Position numbers and translations under genes: made by a program. The notes under the pieces were generated by a model, which made no database searches, was not told the DNA's origin, and worked only from the letters and a program-made list of their open reading frames with translations. A stretch of DNA of 64,000 bases from Pseudomonas sp. RC10 (GTDB lineage Bacteria > Pseudomonadota > Gammaproteobacteria > Pseudomonadales > Pseudomonadaceae), in assembly GCF_038397775.1 (NCBI RefSeq), contig NZ_CP151650.1:3286001-3350000 (forward strand), in the 5' to 3' direction. This document shows, piece by piece, positions 54,942-64,000 of the stretch. Positions within the stretch are counted from its first letter, which is position 1, and every line of letters begins with the position of its first letter.

Positions 54942-57900
54942 GCTGCGAATACGCCGAACTGCATTGCCTGTCCAACTTCAGTTTTCAGCGCGGGGCCTCT
55001 AGTGCTCTGGAGTTGTTCGAGCGGGCGAAGCTGCATGGCTACGAGGCCTTGGCCATCACCGACGAATGCACGCTGGCGGGAGCGGTGCGTGCGTGGCAGG
55101 CGGCAAAGGAATGCGGCCTGCCATTGATCGTCGGCAGTGAAATGACCCTTGAAGACGGGCCGAAAATCGTCTTGCTGGCCGAAAATCTTGCGGGGTATCA
55201 GGCGCTGTGCAGGCTGATCACCCAAGGACGCAGGCGCAGCAAAAAGGGCGAGTATCGCTTGCTGCGGGAGGACTTTCAGTCCCCGCTCAACGGGTTGCTC
55301 GCCCTGTGGGTGCCGGACCTTGAACAAGAAAACGCGACGTTACGTGAGCAAGGTCAATGGCTCCACGATCTGTTCACCGACAACCTCTGGTTGAGTGTGC
55401 AGTTGCATTGCGGGCCGGACGATCAGCAGCGGCTGACGGCACTGTTGTCGTTAGCAAAACAGTGCGGTCTGCCTGCCGTCGCGAGCGGCGATGTGCACAT
55501 GCACGCCCGAGGTCGTCGTGCGTTGCAGGACACCATGACTGCCATCCGTCATCACACGACCGTGGCCGAGGCGGGGCACAGGCTGTTTCCCAATGGGGAG
55601 CGACATTTACGGCCACGGGCGATGTTGGCGGATGTCTTTCCTGCGGAGTTACTGGCCGAAACGCTGGTCATCGCGCGGCGTTGTACCTTCGATTTTGCTG
55701 ACCTGAAGTACGAATACCCCCGCGAGTTGGTGCCAAGGGGGCATTCGGCGACCAGTTGGTTGCGTGAGCTTACCGAACAGGGGGCGCGCAAGCGTTGGCC
55801 GGACGGAGTTCCAGAAATAGCTCGTACGAACATTGATCATGAGCTGGAGATCATTGCCGAGAAGAAGTACGAGAGCTATTTCCTCACTGTTCACGACATC
55901 GTCAGCTTTGCCCGTAATCAAGCCATTCTTTGCCAGGGACGAGGTTCGGCAGCTAACTCCACGGTATGTTTCGCGCTGGGCATCACCGAACTGAATCCTG
56001 CAAAAGGTGAGGGCAAGATGCTGTTTGCCCGGTTCATTTCCAAAGAGCGGGATGAGCCACCCGATATCGACGTCGATTTCGAGCATGAACGCCGTGAAGA
56101 GGTCCTCCAATATGTCTTCCGCCGGTATGGCCGAGGCAGGGCGGCGCTGACGGCTGTGGCCAGCACCTACCACGGAGCCGGCGCCATTCGTGACGTGGCG
56201 CGCGTGCTGGGTCTGCCGGCCGATCAGATCAACGCACTGGCTGATTGCTGCGGACGCTGGACCGACAACCTGCCTCCTGCCGAGCGTTTGCGTGAATCAG
56301 GCTTCGAGCCGGACAGCCCAGTGCTGCGCCGGGTTCTGACGCTGGCGGGCGAACTGATCGGCTTTCCCCGGCACCTGTCTCAGCACCCTGGTGGTTTCGT
56401 CATATCTGAGCAGCCGCTGGAAACGTTGGTGCCGGTAGAAAACGCAGCAATGGCCGATCGCACGATCATTCAGTGGGATAAAGATGATCTAGATCTGGTC
56501 GGGTTGCTCAAAGTCGACATTCTCGCACTAGGGATGCTCAGTGCCCTGCGCCGCACGTTCGATCTGGTTGAGCTGCATCGCCATAAGCGCTGGACCATCG
56601 CGACCATTCCTGAAGAGGACAAGCCGACCTACGACATGATCAGTCGCGCCGACACCATTGGCGTGTTCCAGATCGAGTCCCGGGCGCAGATGTCGATGCT
56701 GCCGAGGCTCAGGCCGGAGACGTTTTACGATCTGGTGATTGAGGTCGCCATCGTCAGGCCCGGCCCGATCCAGGGCGATATGGTGCATCCGTATCTGCGG
56801 CGCAGAAATGGCGAGGAGGAGGTGACCTACCCGGACCGTCTGGAAAGCGTATTCAAAAGAACGCTCGGTGTTCCGCTTTTTCAGGAGCAGGTCATGGAGG
56901 TGGCGATCATTGCCGCCGATTATTCGCCGGGCGAGGCTGATCAGTTGCGCCGGTCCATGGCGGCGTGGAAGCGCCACGGTGGCCTGGATCCGCACAAGGA
57001 GCGGCTGGCGACCCGAATGAGGGCCAATAAGTACCCCGAAGACTTCATTCACCGCATCTTCGAACAAATCAAAGGCTTCGGCAGCTACGGCTTTCCCGAG
57101 TCCCATGCCGCCAGTTTCGCCTTGTTGACCTACGCCAGTTGCTGGCTCAAATGCCACGAGCCCGCTGCCTTCACCTGCGCCCTGATCAACAGCTGGCCGA
57201 TGGGTTTTTACAGCCCTGACCAACTGCTACAGGACGCCCGTCGCCACCACATCGACGTGCACCCGGTGGACATTCGCTACAGCGACTGGGATTGCTCGCT
57301 GGAATCGGTGGAAGGCCGAGACTACTCCCAGGACCTGGCGATCCGCATGGGCTTGCGGATGATTCGCGGCTTCCGCGAGGAAGACGCCCGGCGCATCGAG
57401 CAAGCGCGCTCGGTGCGCGAGTTCAAGGACGTCACAGACCTCTGCGTGCGTGCCGATCTGGACAACCGCGCGCGGGCGGCGCTGGCGGATTCCGGAGCCT
57501 TGCGCGGTCTGGTAGGGCATCGTCATCGCGCACGTTGGGAGATGGCGGGGGTTGAGGTGCAACGTCCGTTGTTTGGTGATGACTGTTTTGGCGAAGAGGC
57601 TCAAGTCGCACTGCCCTTGCCGAGCGTGGCCCAGGACCTCATGGCCGATTACGACACCCTCGGCACGACGCTGGGGCCGCACCCGCTGTCGCTGCTGCGC
57701 CACAAACTGGCCGCCAAACGGTTTCGCAACTCGAAGGACTTGCTCGATGAAGAGCACGGACGGCAATTCAGTGTCGCCGGGTTAGTGGTCGGTCGACAGC
57801 GACCGGGCACGGCCAGCGGCGTGACCTTTGTCACGCTGGAAGACGAACACGGCATGATCAACGTGGTGGTCTGGCGCGATCTGGCTGAACGTCAGCGCAA

Positions 57901-58042
57901 GGTGTTGGTGGGTGCTCAGTTGATGCAGGTGTTCGGCAAGTTCGAGTATCAGAAGGGCGTCCGTCACGTCATTGCCCAACGGCTGTTCGACCTGACCCCG
58001 CTGCTGACCGGGCTGGACGTGCGCAGTCGCGATTTCAAGTGA
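54938..58042 (+). CDS. dnaE2: DnaE2/ImuC, error-prone DNA polymerase III alpha
   Basis: A 1034-residue C-family polymerase for translesion synthesis. It has an N-terminal PHP domain ([17 protein letters not shown]), catalytic acidic residues in [13 protein letters not shown] and a C-terminal OB fold ([15 protein letters not shown]). It is shorter than replicative DnaE and lacks its C-terminal tail, typical for DnaE2. I chose the start at 54938 because it overlaps the imuB stop in ATGA. The unit is damage-inducible through LexA2. Confidence 0.95.
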   Translation: MSCEYAELHCLSNFSFQRGASSALELFERAKLHGYEALAITDECTLAGAVRAWQAAKECGLPLIVGSEMTLEDGPKIVLLAENLAGYQALCRLITQGRRRSKKGEYRLLREDFQSPLNGLLALWVPDLEQENATLREQGQWLHDLFTDNLWLSVQLHCGPDDQQRLTALLSLAKQCGLPAVASGDVHMHARGRRALQDTMTAIRHHTTVAEAGHRLFPNGERHLRPRAMLADVFPAELLAETLVIARRCTFDFADLKYEYPRELVPRGHSATSWLRELTEQGARKRWPDGVPEIARTNIDHELEIIAEKKYESYFLTVHDIVSFARNQAILCQGRGSAANSTVCFALGITELNPAKGEGKMLFARFISKERDEPPDIDVDFEHERREEVLQYVFRRYGRGRAALTAVASTYHGAGAIRDVARVLGLPADQINALADCCGRWTDNLPPAERLRESGFEPDSPVLRRVLTLAGELIGFPRHLSQHPGGFVISEQPLETLVPVENAAMADRTIIQWDKDDLDLVGLLKVDILALGMLSALRRTFDLVELHRHKRWTIATIPEEDKPTYDMISRADTIGVFQIESRAQMSMLPRLRPETFYDLVIEVAIVRPGPIQGDMVHPYLRRRNGEEEVTYPDRLESVFKRTLGVPLFQEQVMEVAIIAADYSPGEADQLRRSMAAWKRHGGLDPHKERLATRMRANKYPEDFIHRIFEQIKGFGSYGFPESHAASFALLTYASCWLKCHEPAAFTCALINSWPMGFYSPDQLLQDARRHHIDVHPVDIRYSDWDCSLESVEGRDYSQDLAIRMGLRMIRGFREEDARRIEQARSVREFKDVTDLCVRADLDNRARAALADSGALRGLVGHRHRARWEMAGVEVQRPLFGDDCFGEEAQVALPLPSVAQDLMADYDTLGTTLGPHPLSLLRHKLAAKRFRNSKDLLDEEHGRQFSVAGLVVGRQRPGTASGVTFVTLEDEHGMINVVVWRDLAERQRKVLVGAQLMQVFGKFEYQKGVRHVIAQRLFDLTPLLTGLDVRSRDFK

Positions 58043-58049
58043 TTGACCG

Positions 58050-59030
58050 CTACGAGGCGTTCATGGCTTCGGAGTGAAACCGCTGGCGATACTCCACCGG
58101 GCTGATGGCCAGCCGCTTGACGAACACCCGACGCAGGCTGTCGGCGTTGTCGAAGCCACAGCGACGGGCGATTTCCTTCATCGATTGTTCGGTGGTTTCG
58201 AGATAGCGGCGCACGGCGTCGATCCGTGCATCGGCGAGAAAGGCCATGGGCGGGGTGCCGGTTTCCTTGGTGAACAGTCGCGACAAATTGCGCGGGCTCA
58301 TGTGCACCCGTTCGGCCAGGGAGGCCAGGCTGTGATCGATGTGCAAGTGCGCGAGCATGTAATCCTGAATCGCCTCGACCTGGGAATCGACGCCTCCCTG
58401 AATGTCGAGCAACGGGCTGAATTGCGATTGCCCACCGGCGCGACGCAAATACACCACCAGGTATTTGGCGACGTCGATGGCCATGCGTTTGCCGAAGTCT
58501 TCCTCGATCATCAATAGCGACAGGTCGATCCCCGCCGTGACACCGGCGGTGGTGTAGATCGTGCCGTCCTTGACGTGGATGTGGTCAGGGTCGACGTGGG
58601 CCGAGGGAAATAGCTCACTGAGGTGCGCCGCGTCCATCCAGTGGGTGGTGACCGACTTGCGGTCGATCAGGCCCGCCGCACCGAAAGCGAACACGCCGTT
58701 GCAGATCGCGGCCAGACGGCGGCAGCGTTTTTCCTGGACCTTGAGCCAGTCTCCAAGGGTCGAGTCTGCGTAGACATCGAAAATCCCCAGTCCGCCCGGA
58801 ACGATGACCGTGTCGAAGTGCGGGCAGGGGTCAAAAATCGTTCGGTCCGGGATCACCGTCAGCCCGCTGGACGACAGCAACGGGCTACGGGTAGTGCCCA
58901 CGGTCAGCATTTCGTATTCACAAGCCCCTTCGCTCAAGACCTTGACCTGAGCGAAGGCGTCTTTGGGACCGGCGATGTCCAGCAGTTGAAAGCCGGGGAA
59001 CAGCACCATGCCCACGCTGATTTTGCGCAT
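58050..59030 (-). CDS. GlxA-type regulator (DJ-1/PfpI domain plus AraC HTH)
   Basis: A 326-residue transcription regulator. An amidase-like DJ-1/PfpI domain covers about 1-190 (nucleophile-elbow-like AAICNGVFAFGAAGL), followed by an AraC/XylS double HTH (SLASLAERVHMSPRNLSRLF, then MKEIARRCGFDNADSLRRVF). It is the last gene on the minus strand after the nitrile hydratase cluster, beyond a REP hairpin. Control of nitrile or amide use is plausible from position only. Confidence 0.88.
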   Translation of the reverse strand: MRKISVGMVLFPGFQLLDIAGPKDAFAQVKVLSEGACEYEMLTVGTTRSPLLSSSGLTVIPDRTIFDPCPHFDTVIVPGGLGIFDVYADSTLGDWLKVQEKRCRRLAAICNGVFAFGAAGLIDRKSVTTHWMDAAHLSELFPSAHVDPDHIHVKDGTIYTTAGVTAGIDLSLLMIEEDFGKRMAIDVAKYLVVYLRRAGGQSQFSPLLDIQGGVDSQVEAIQDYMLAHLHIDHSLASLAERVHMSPRNLSRLFTKETGTPPMAFLADARIDAVRRYLETTEQSMKEIARRCGFDNADSLRRVFVKRLAISPVEYRQRFHSEAMNAS

Positions 59031-59066
59031 AGGGTTTCCTTTGAAGATTGAGCTCGCCTGTCGCGG

Positions 59067-59118
59067 CCCGGCTTGCCGGCGGTGGCGTTCTGAAGATCGC
59101 TACCGCTGGCAAGCCGGA
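59067..59118. repeat. REP-like hairpin
   Basis: Arms 59067-59087 and 59098-59118 pair with three mismatches (CGGCTTGCC core) around 10 bases. It sits between cbtA and the GlxA-type regulator gene and may separate their transcripts. Confidence 0.6.
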
Positions 59119-59180
59119 CTGCTAAAGGACGGGGATCGGCCACACAGTCGAGGCTTTACATGATGCATGCAATTCCCGGG

Positions 59181-59924
59181 CTACCTCACGGCCGCCACGG
59201 CACTCATGTCTTCCGCGCCCGGCACTTGCCGCTGGAACCACCACCCGCTGAGCCCGCCCAGCGCTATCCAGAACCCACCGTTGACCAGCAAGGACGCCAC
59301 GCGGAACTGCGCCTGCAGGTCATCCGGTGCCAGTGCATGGTGCTCGGCGGGTTGCGGTGCGCCGTAAAGATGCGGCGCCGCAATCAGCAACATCGCCACG
59401 AGTCGCCATGCCCAGTGTTTGCCAAAGACGATCAACGCCAGCCCGACGGCTGTGGCCAGCGCCGTCGCGCCCCACCAGTCCTGGCGCGAGGTCAGCTCGG
59501 CGGCCACGGTGCCCGGCAATTCCGGCGGCAATCCTGCAGCGGGGGCCAGACAGAATGTCGCATACCCCGCCAACCCCCAGAGCACACCGTGCCAGGCCTT
59601 GGCCGGTGTGCGCAGGTTGTACAGCGCGCTGAGCAGCAGGGCGAAGCCAATCGCGACCACCAGATCACCCCCGAACGTGGACAGCGTGCGCTGCCAGCCG
59701 TCCTCCGGTGTCCAGGCCTCGGCATCGTGCTCGTGCTCATGGGCAACGGCGCCGTGGTCGTGAGCCGCCAACGGTTCATGAGCTTGCTCATGAACCGATT
59801 CGGCGTTTTCGTAGACTTCAGCCTGCAAAATCAAGGGCGTGATCCACAGGCTTTGCAGCAGGGTCAGCAACAGCGCGGCGAGGGCACCGGTGTAACAGGC
59901 CGTGGTGAGGATGCGTTTGAACAT
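59181..59924 (-). CDS. cbtA: CbtA, cobalt uptake membrane protein
   Basis: A 247-residue CbtA-family integral membrane protein with about five helices. A His-rich periplasmic-type loop (HEQAHEPLAAHDHGAVAHEHEHD) after the first helix probably binds metal. With CbtB it forms a predicted cobalt transporter. Its place behind a cobalt-type nitrile hydratase makes cobalt supply for that enzyme the clear job. Confidence 0.88.
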   Translation of the reverse strand: MFKRILTTACYTGALAALLLTLLQSLWITPLILQAEVYENAESVHEQAHEPLAAHDHGAVAHEHEHDAEAWTPEDGWQRTLSTFGGDLVVAIGFALLLSALYNLRTPAKAWHGVLWGLAGYATFCLAPAAGLPPELPGTVAAELTSRQDWWGATALATAVGLALIVFGKHWAWRLVAMLLIAAPHLYGAPQPAEHHALAPDDLQAQFRVASLLVNGGFWIALGGLSGWWFQRQVPGAEDMSAVAAVR

Positions 59925-59945
59925 GCGCGTATGCTCCGCAATGGA

Positions 59946-60140
59946 TCAGTGGCAGGGGAAACCCGAGCTGTGGCGGGTGTCGTGGGCTGCGTTGTGGACC
60001 AGGTCCAGGTGCGAGAATCCGGCGAAGTACACCAGCGACAGACCCATCAGGATCGAACCGAAGGTCACCAACAGGCGATGGCTGCGTGTGGCGGAAGGGG
60101 CATGCGTCAGGGCGGTGCTGCTCATTGGGTTGCTGCTCAT
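59946..60140 (-). CDS. cbtB: CbtB, small cobalt transporter subunit
   Basis: A 64-residue single-helix protein (LLVTFGSILMGLSLVYFAGF) ending in the His-rich CbtB tail HLDLVHNAAHDTRHSSGFPCH. GAGG 8 bases upstream supports ATG 60140, which overlaps the nitrile hydratase accessory gene by 4 bases. It directly precedes cbtA, as is usual for these pairs. Confidence 0.88.
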   Translation of the reverse strand: MSSNPMSSTALTHAPSATRSHRLLVTFGSILMGLSLVYFAGFSHLDLVHNAAHDTRHSSGFPCH

Positions 60141-60499
60141 GGGGCAGTCCTCGTTTCAGTGTTGTCGGTTTTGAGTGTGCTCAAACGGCTGTACAGCTCA
60201 TCGGTGTCCAGCAGCGAATGCGCTTGCAACACCTTGATCAGGGCTTCCAGATAGCGCTCGTAGTAATCCCACGGGGGCTGGTGGTCACAGGGCAATTGCT
60301 CCCACGTCGAGATCGAGCCAATCAGTTGCTGGCGGAAGGCTTCCCACTCGAAATGACCGGCCTTGGACAATGCCAGCGCCAGCCCGTACAGGCTGCGCTG
60401 CCATTCCTGGGTGAACTGCAACCGGCCTTGTGCTCGGGGTGGCGAGTCCTTGTGGCCGAGCATGCTGTTGGCGGCGAACTCTTCGAAACGCGTAAACAT
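60137..60499 (-). CDS. Nitrile hydratase accessory (activator) protein
   Basis: A 120-residue protein like the small activators (P14K/e-type) of cobalt nitrile hydratases, which resemble the N-terminal part of the beta subunit (FTQEWQRSLYGLALALSKAGHFEWEAFR). They bind the alpha subunit and help insert cobalt and oxidise its cysteines. It lies 10 bases after the alpha gene. Confidence 0.88.
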   Translation of the reverse strand: MFTRFEEFAANSMLGHKDSPPRAQGRLQFTQEWQRSLYGLALALSKAGHFEWEAFRQQLIGSISTWEQLPCDHQPPWDYYERYLEALIKVLQAHSLLDTDELYSRLSTLKTDNTETRTAP

Positions 60500-60509
60500 G
60501 GCGGCCTCC

Positions 60510-61133
60510 TCAGGCGGCGGGCAATTCCACCAGGGCCACGCCCATCATGGCTTCCGGTGTCACCAGCGCGGCCAGTTGTGCTTCGCTCAGGTGATCGGAG
60601 TTCGCCGGGCGCTCGGGCACCACGAACCAGCGGATCTGCGCGCTGCTGTCCCAGACTTCGACGTGGGTGTCTGCGCTCACCGGCACGCCGAATTCGCGCA
60701 GGACGGCGCGGGGTTCGCGCACGCCTCGGGCCCGAAACACAGGGTCTTTGTACCAGTAGGGCGGCAGGCCGAGGATCGGCCATGGGTAGCAGGAACACAG
60801 GGTGCAGATGATCAGGTTGTGCACGCCGGGGCCATTGGCAACGGCCAGCATGTGCTCGCCCTCGGCGCCGTCCATGCCCTGGGCCAGGTTCAGTTCGGCG
60901 ATGGCGGCGGGCGTGTCGGCCAGCAGGCGAGCCTTGTACTCAGGGTCAACCCAGGCGCGGGCGACGATCTTCGCGCCGTTGAAGGGGCCTGCGACGGTTT
61001 CGAAGTGGGCCAGAACCGCGTCCACCGAGTCGCTGCCGATCACGCCTTTTTCAATCAGCAAGGCTTCGAGTGCCCGGACCTTGGCCGCGCTTTCGGCTTC
61101 CCGTTGTTGTTCGTAGTCGAAGAGTTGACTCAT
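60510..61133 (-). CDS. nthA: Nitrile hydratase alpha subunit, cobalt type
   Basis: A 207-residue alpha subunit. The metal site is CTLCSC (Cys110, Cys113, Ser114, Cys115) followed by YPWPILGLPPYWYK. Thr in the second place is the mark of the Co(III) type; Fe(III) enzymes have Ser. The enzyme hydrates nitriles to amides. GGAG 7 bases before ATG 61133 sets the start. The beta-alpha-activator order also fits cobalt enzymes. Activity depends on the beta subunit, whose gene is frameshifted in this sequence. Confidence 0.93.
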   Translation of the reverse strand: MSQLFDYEQQREAESAAKVRALEALLIEKGVIGSDSVDAVLAHFETVAGPFNGAKIVARAWVDPEYKARLLADTPAAIAELNLAQGMDGAEGEHMLAVANGPGVHNLIICTLCSCYPWPILGLPPYWYKDPVFRARGVREPRAVLREFGVPVSADTHVEVWDSSAQIRWFVVPERPANSDHLSEAQLAALVTPEAMMGVALVELPAA

Positions 61134-61171
61134 GGAAATGCTCCGCAATAGGTTCGTCAAAGGTGAAGGGG

Positions 61172-61914
61172 TCAGCGCGTGGGCTGCAAATAGGCTTCGA
61201 ACAGGTCCGCGTAAATCGTCGTGTTCGGCTCGCTTTTATCAACGCCCCACAGGTCAGCGGCGTCGAACGCCACCCGGTACACCGGCATCGGCTCGCCAAT
61301 CCCGTCCGGCCCGGTGTTGACGAAATAGGCGAACGCCCCCGCATACACCTCAACGATTTTTCCCGGTTTGTTGCGCAGGTAGCCGGGCAGGCGGGTGTGG
61401 TCCACGGCCACCGGGTCAGCGATGGTCACGACATCGCCCTCGCCGAACAGCGGTGCGGCGTCGTAGGGCCGGAGCCCCGAGTCGCCTTGCTCCAGGTAGC
61501 GCACGATCTGCTCGCGGATCGCGGCATTGGGCTTGTCCGGCAGCGGCGCATCGGGCTGCTTGCGGTAGTGATCGGCGCGGTCCTTGAGCTCGTCACTGTG
61601 GATGTAGCCCGCATTGACGAAAAAGCCGGAGATCCCGCCCAGCCATTTCTCGTAGTAGCGAAACTTGAAGTATTCGAAAGGTTGCATGCCTTCGGCGCCG
61701 GTGCGCAACGAGGCCCAGGTCCAGTGCTCTTGAAAGCCGTGGGCAGGGTGGCCATCGGGTAGTTCGGCAGCGCGTCTTTCAGGTGGGCGCTCTCGGCCAT
61801 CATCGCGGTGTGGATGCCGAAGATGCGCTTCTCCCATTCCTGCACGAACACCTGTTTTTCGAAGTCCACCGGGCCAAGGTTTTCGAGGCCGCCGAGGTAG
61901 TGTTGTAGTTTCAT
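61172..61914 (-). pseudogene. nthB: Nitrile hydratase beta subunit with a single-base frameshift
   Basis: The N-terminal part (MKLQHYLGGLENLGPVDFEK to NYPMATLPT) is read in one frame from ATG 61914, with GGAG 6 bases upstream. The rest (GFQEHWTWASLRTGAEGM, then YYEKWLGGISGFFV to the end LFEAYLQPTR) is in another frame. The switch lies at about 61738-61743. Adding one base there would restore an intact beta subunit of about 247 residues. Either the gene is truly broken and the hydratase inactive, or this is an assembly error. Both halves are otherwise well conserved, with no other lesion. Confidence 0.85.
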
Positions 61915-61948
61915 CGAACGCTCCAGTGTGAAGTTCAAGGGGTCGCAA

Positions 61949-62452
61949 TCAAGCCAGTTGCGGGCTGGGTTTGCTCGTCAACGCATCGCCGAGGCGTTCG
62001 GAGACGTAGCCAAAGACCGCACCGGTGACCAACGCGACGGCGGCGATCAGGGCCGGGTTTTCCAGACCGGGCGTCGTCATCGGTTTGCCGCCGACCGCCG
62101 TGGTGCCCACTGTCGAGGCGAAGCCCCAGACGATGGCGGGCAGAATGCTCAGCAACGGCACCTTGGAGGCCTGAACCATCAGGGCACTGCCAGCCCCCAC
62201 CAGCACGGCGATGATGATGGGCGCTTCACTGACAGTGGCGATCCCCAGTAACACCAGGGAACTGATCACCAGCCCTGTCAGGTTCGACGCGACACTGCGC
62301 ACGAATCCGGCACTGCCACCGCCGACCACGAAAAACGAGGCCCAGGCGATGAAGGTGACCCAGACCGGCACCGGCAAGACGGTGGCCGTGACGTAGGTGT
62401 CCAGCACGGCGAGCAGGCCGATGCTGACGGTGTAGGCTTCTTTCTGTTTCAT
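61949..62452 (-). CDS. DUF1097 membrane protein
   Basis: A 167-residue protein with about five membrane helices matching the DUF1097 pattern (WVTFIAWASFF, then LLSILPAIVWGFASTVGT). Its function is unknown. It lies between the CobW GTPase and nitrile hydratase beta genes on the same strand, so uptake of a nitrile, amide or metal is possible but unproven. Confidence 0.8.
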   Translation of the reverse strand: MKQKEAYTVSIGLLAVLDTYVTATVLPVPVWVTFIAWASFFVVGGGSAGFVRSVASNLTGLVISSLVLLGIATVSEAPIIIAVLVGAGSALMVQASKVPLLSILPAIVWGFASTVGTTAVGGKPMTTPGLENPALIAAVALVTGAVFGYVSERLGDALTSKPSPQLA

Positions 62453-62526
62453 GAGGTCATTTCCTGTCGTGGGTGGGGTGTGGTGTTGGGCAGGGTGAAG
62501 CTCAAGGTTGAAAGCCCGCGTCGTGC

Positions 62527-63501
62527 TCAGGCCGCCTGCAGGCAGTCGAGAAAGCCCTGACGCAGCTGTTCGCTGTCCAGATCGCGGCCAATGAACACGA
62601 AACGGTTGTCGCGGGATTCGTCGTCGGCCCAGCGGCGGCCGGGCATGGCCTCCAGCAGCATGTGCACGCTGTGGAAATGAAAGCGCCGGGCTTCGCTCGT
62701 GAAATTCAACAGGCCTTTCATGCGCATCAGCCGTTGGCCCTGATCGTTGACCAGCTGGTTGATCCAGCGGTTGAACCGGTCCGGGTCCAGTGCCCCGGGT
62801 GTGACCACCGAGCAGGACGAGATCGACGCGTCGTGCTCGTGGTCATGGCCTTCTTCTTCAAGAATGTCCGGCTCGATCATCAGCAGGTTTGGCAGCGAGA
62901 ACCGTTTTGTGCCGAGCAACGTTTCCACTGCGACCCGGGAATGGTTGGTCGGCAGCAGGCTGGCGGTCTGGTTGAGCTGGCGCACCTGACGGGCGATGTC
63001 GGCCAGTGCGGTGTGGCTGACCAGCGCGGTCTTGTTGAGGATCAGCGTGTCGGCGAAGGCGATCTGTTCCCGCACGATTTCGTCGTTCAGTTGATCCTGG
63101 AGATGCACCGCGTCGACCACGGTGATCACTGACTCAAGCTCGACCTGAGTGCGCAGGTCGGGGTCGGCGAGGAAGGTTTGCAGCACCGGGGCCGGGTCGG
63201 CCAGGCCTGAGGTTTCGACGATCAGCCGGTCAAGACGGTGGCCGGCCAGGTTGAGCATTTCCTTGACGCTGGCCACCAGGTCCGCTCGCACAGTGCAGCA
63301 TACGCAGCCGTTGTTGATCTCGATCAGGGCTTCCTGTTCGGCGACGATCAACTGGCCGTCGATGCCGACTTCGCCGAACTCATTGACCACGACGCCGATA
63401 CGCTCATGCCGGTTCTCACTCAACAGGTGATTGACCAGCGTGGTCTTGCCCGCACCGAGAAAACCGGAAATGACCGTGACGGGGATTTTGCCGTTTGCCA
63501 T
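62527..63501 (-). CDS. CobW/P47K-family G3E GTPase, nitrile hydratase metallochaperone
   Basis: A 324-residue G3E GTPase. Walker [10 protein letters not shown] (13-21), the metal-binding CVCC (66-69), and switch region [10 protein letters not shown] are all present. The base-recognition motif reads NKTAL rather than NKxD, so its Asp is missing. A His-rich stretch [10 protein letters not shown] would bind cobalt. These proteins deliver metal to nitrile hydratases (P47K role). It is the first gene of the leftward nitrile hydratase cluster, with a dyad pair upstream. Confidence 0.9.
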   Translation of the reverse strand: MANGKIPVTVISGFLGAGKTTLVNHLLSENRHERIGVVVNEFGEVGIDGQLIVAEQEALIEINNGCVCCTVRADLVASVKEMLNLAGHRLDRLIVETSGLADPAPVLQTFLADPDLRTQVELESVITVVDAVHLQDQLNDEIVREQIAFADTLILNKTALVSHTALADIARQVRQLNQTASLLPTNHSRVAVETLLGTKRFSLPNLLMIEPDILEEEGHDHEHDASISSCSVVTPGALDPDRFNRWINQLVNDQGQRLMRMKGLLNFTSEARRFHFHSVHMLLEAMPGRRWADDESRDNRFVFIGRDLDSEQLRQGFLDCLQAA

Positions 63502-63531
63502 GAGTACGCACCCTTGTCGCTGTGATGGGGC

Positions 63532-63608
63532 GCTGCCGAAGTGGGCAGCTTTCCTCGTGACAGGTGCGATTTTCAGTCCGCTTTGCGTCGGCTGTCCGAG
63601 GTGGACAG
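63532..63608. promoter_or_regulatory. Two related dyads upstream of the CobW gene
   Basis: GCTGCC-N6-GGCAGC (63532-63549) and CTGTCC-N5-GGACAG (63592-63608) are perfect inverted arms with similar centres (CGAAGTGG and CGAGGTGG), 31 and 91 bases ahead of the cobW-type start. They look like tandem sites for one regulator of the nitrile hydratase cluster, possibly the GlxA-type protein. Confidence 0.4.
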
Positions 63609-64000
63609 GCTGTTGTCACGTTTGGTCAGGTTCCATGGCGTGATCGGTATGTAAGGTCAAAAAAGGACAGTGGCAAGGTGGGGCGGCAGGTTTTCCAAGA
63701 AGGGGTTGAACAGAAAGGATGCACTGTCATGGAGCGTGACACACAGTGCCTAGGCCGTGTCAGGCCGGAGCACTCAGGCGCCTTCGATTTCTGTAGGAGC
63801 GAATTCATTCGCGAGAGGCCGGTACATCCAACCTTTAAGCGTTGGCTGAACCCCGTTTCGCTGCCGTCGTAACCTGCGGCGACTCCCACAGCATTGATGT
63901 CGTTCTCAGAGAGCGTGATCGACGCCGGGCAGCCGTGGCGATCTTGAACCTGGCGAGTGACCGCGAGCCACCTTCGATCCTGTGGGAGCAGCCGGAGGTT
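63609..64000. other. Intergenic end of window with one solitary REP half
   Basis: No gene is supported here. A single REP arm of the TGTAGGAGCGAATTCATTCG class lies at 63792-63815 without a nearby inverted partner, and another half (CCTGTGGGAGC) begins at about 63980. Nothing else is recognised. Confidence 0.5.

Overview
The window looks like chromosomal DNA of a fluorescent-type Pseudomonas. It has high GC, GC-rich third codon positions, dispersed REP-type repeats that open with TGTAGGAGTGAGC or related starts, and many genus-typical loci: mexS/mexT/mexEF-oprN, ercA with its sensor kinase, the kgu/ptxS 2-ketogluconate locus, and lexA2-imuA-imuB-dnaE2. I see no rRNA, tRNA, CRISPR array, complete insertion sequence or prophage.

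Layout. 1-6.4 kb: the 3' part of a large Rhs/YD-repeat polymorphic-toxin-like gene with an AT-rich internal segment, then a small cold-shock-domain-like gene. 6.6-7.4 kb: an alpha/beta hydrolase. 7.7-12.6 kb: an HxlR regulator transcribed with an EmrA/EmrB/outer-membrane-factor pump. 12.7-17 kb: a thioredoxin-fold protein, a NarL-type response regulator, and divergent from it ercA plus a hybrid sensor kinase (alcohol-oxidation control). 17.2-27.4 kb: the mexEF-oprN pump with its activator mexT and the divergent mexS, interrupted by a HipB/HipA pair on the other strand. 27.5-31 kb: an uncharacterised unit made of a palindrome, a 43-residue Cys/Gly peptide ORF, a PP-loop ATP-pyrophosphatase with a CxxC motif, and a MocR-type regulator. 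This is my best candidate for a new system. 31.1-38.9 kb: a nuclease-XPD helicase fusion, pgm, a pirin and a UvrD-like helicase.

39-46 kb: a DUF1652 protein, an AT-rich gap, a chemoreceptor, then ptxS-kguE-kguK-kguT without kguD but with two recognisable PtxS operators. 46.2-51.3 kb: a two-gene ABC uptake unit without its ATPase, an MFS transporter, a membrane-anchored histidine phosphatase, an orphan YhfG/FicA-type antitoxin and an O6-methylguanine methyltransferase. 51.4-58 kb: a PEP-mutase/isocitrate-lyase family enzyme and the SOS mutagenesis cassette under a LexA2-type box. 58-63.5 kb: a cobalt-type nitrile hydratase locus with a CobW GTPase, a DUF1097 membrane protein, beta subunit (frameshifted), alpha subunit, accessory protein, CbtB/CbtA cobalt uptake proteins and a GlxA-type regulator. 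The last 500 bases hold no gene.

Family assignments rest on motif and sequence recognition from memory. No database search was possible.
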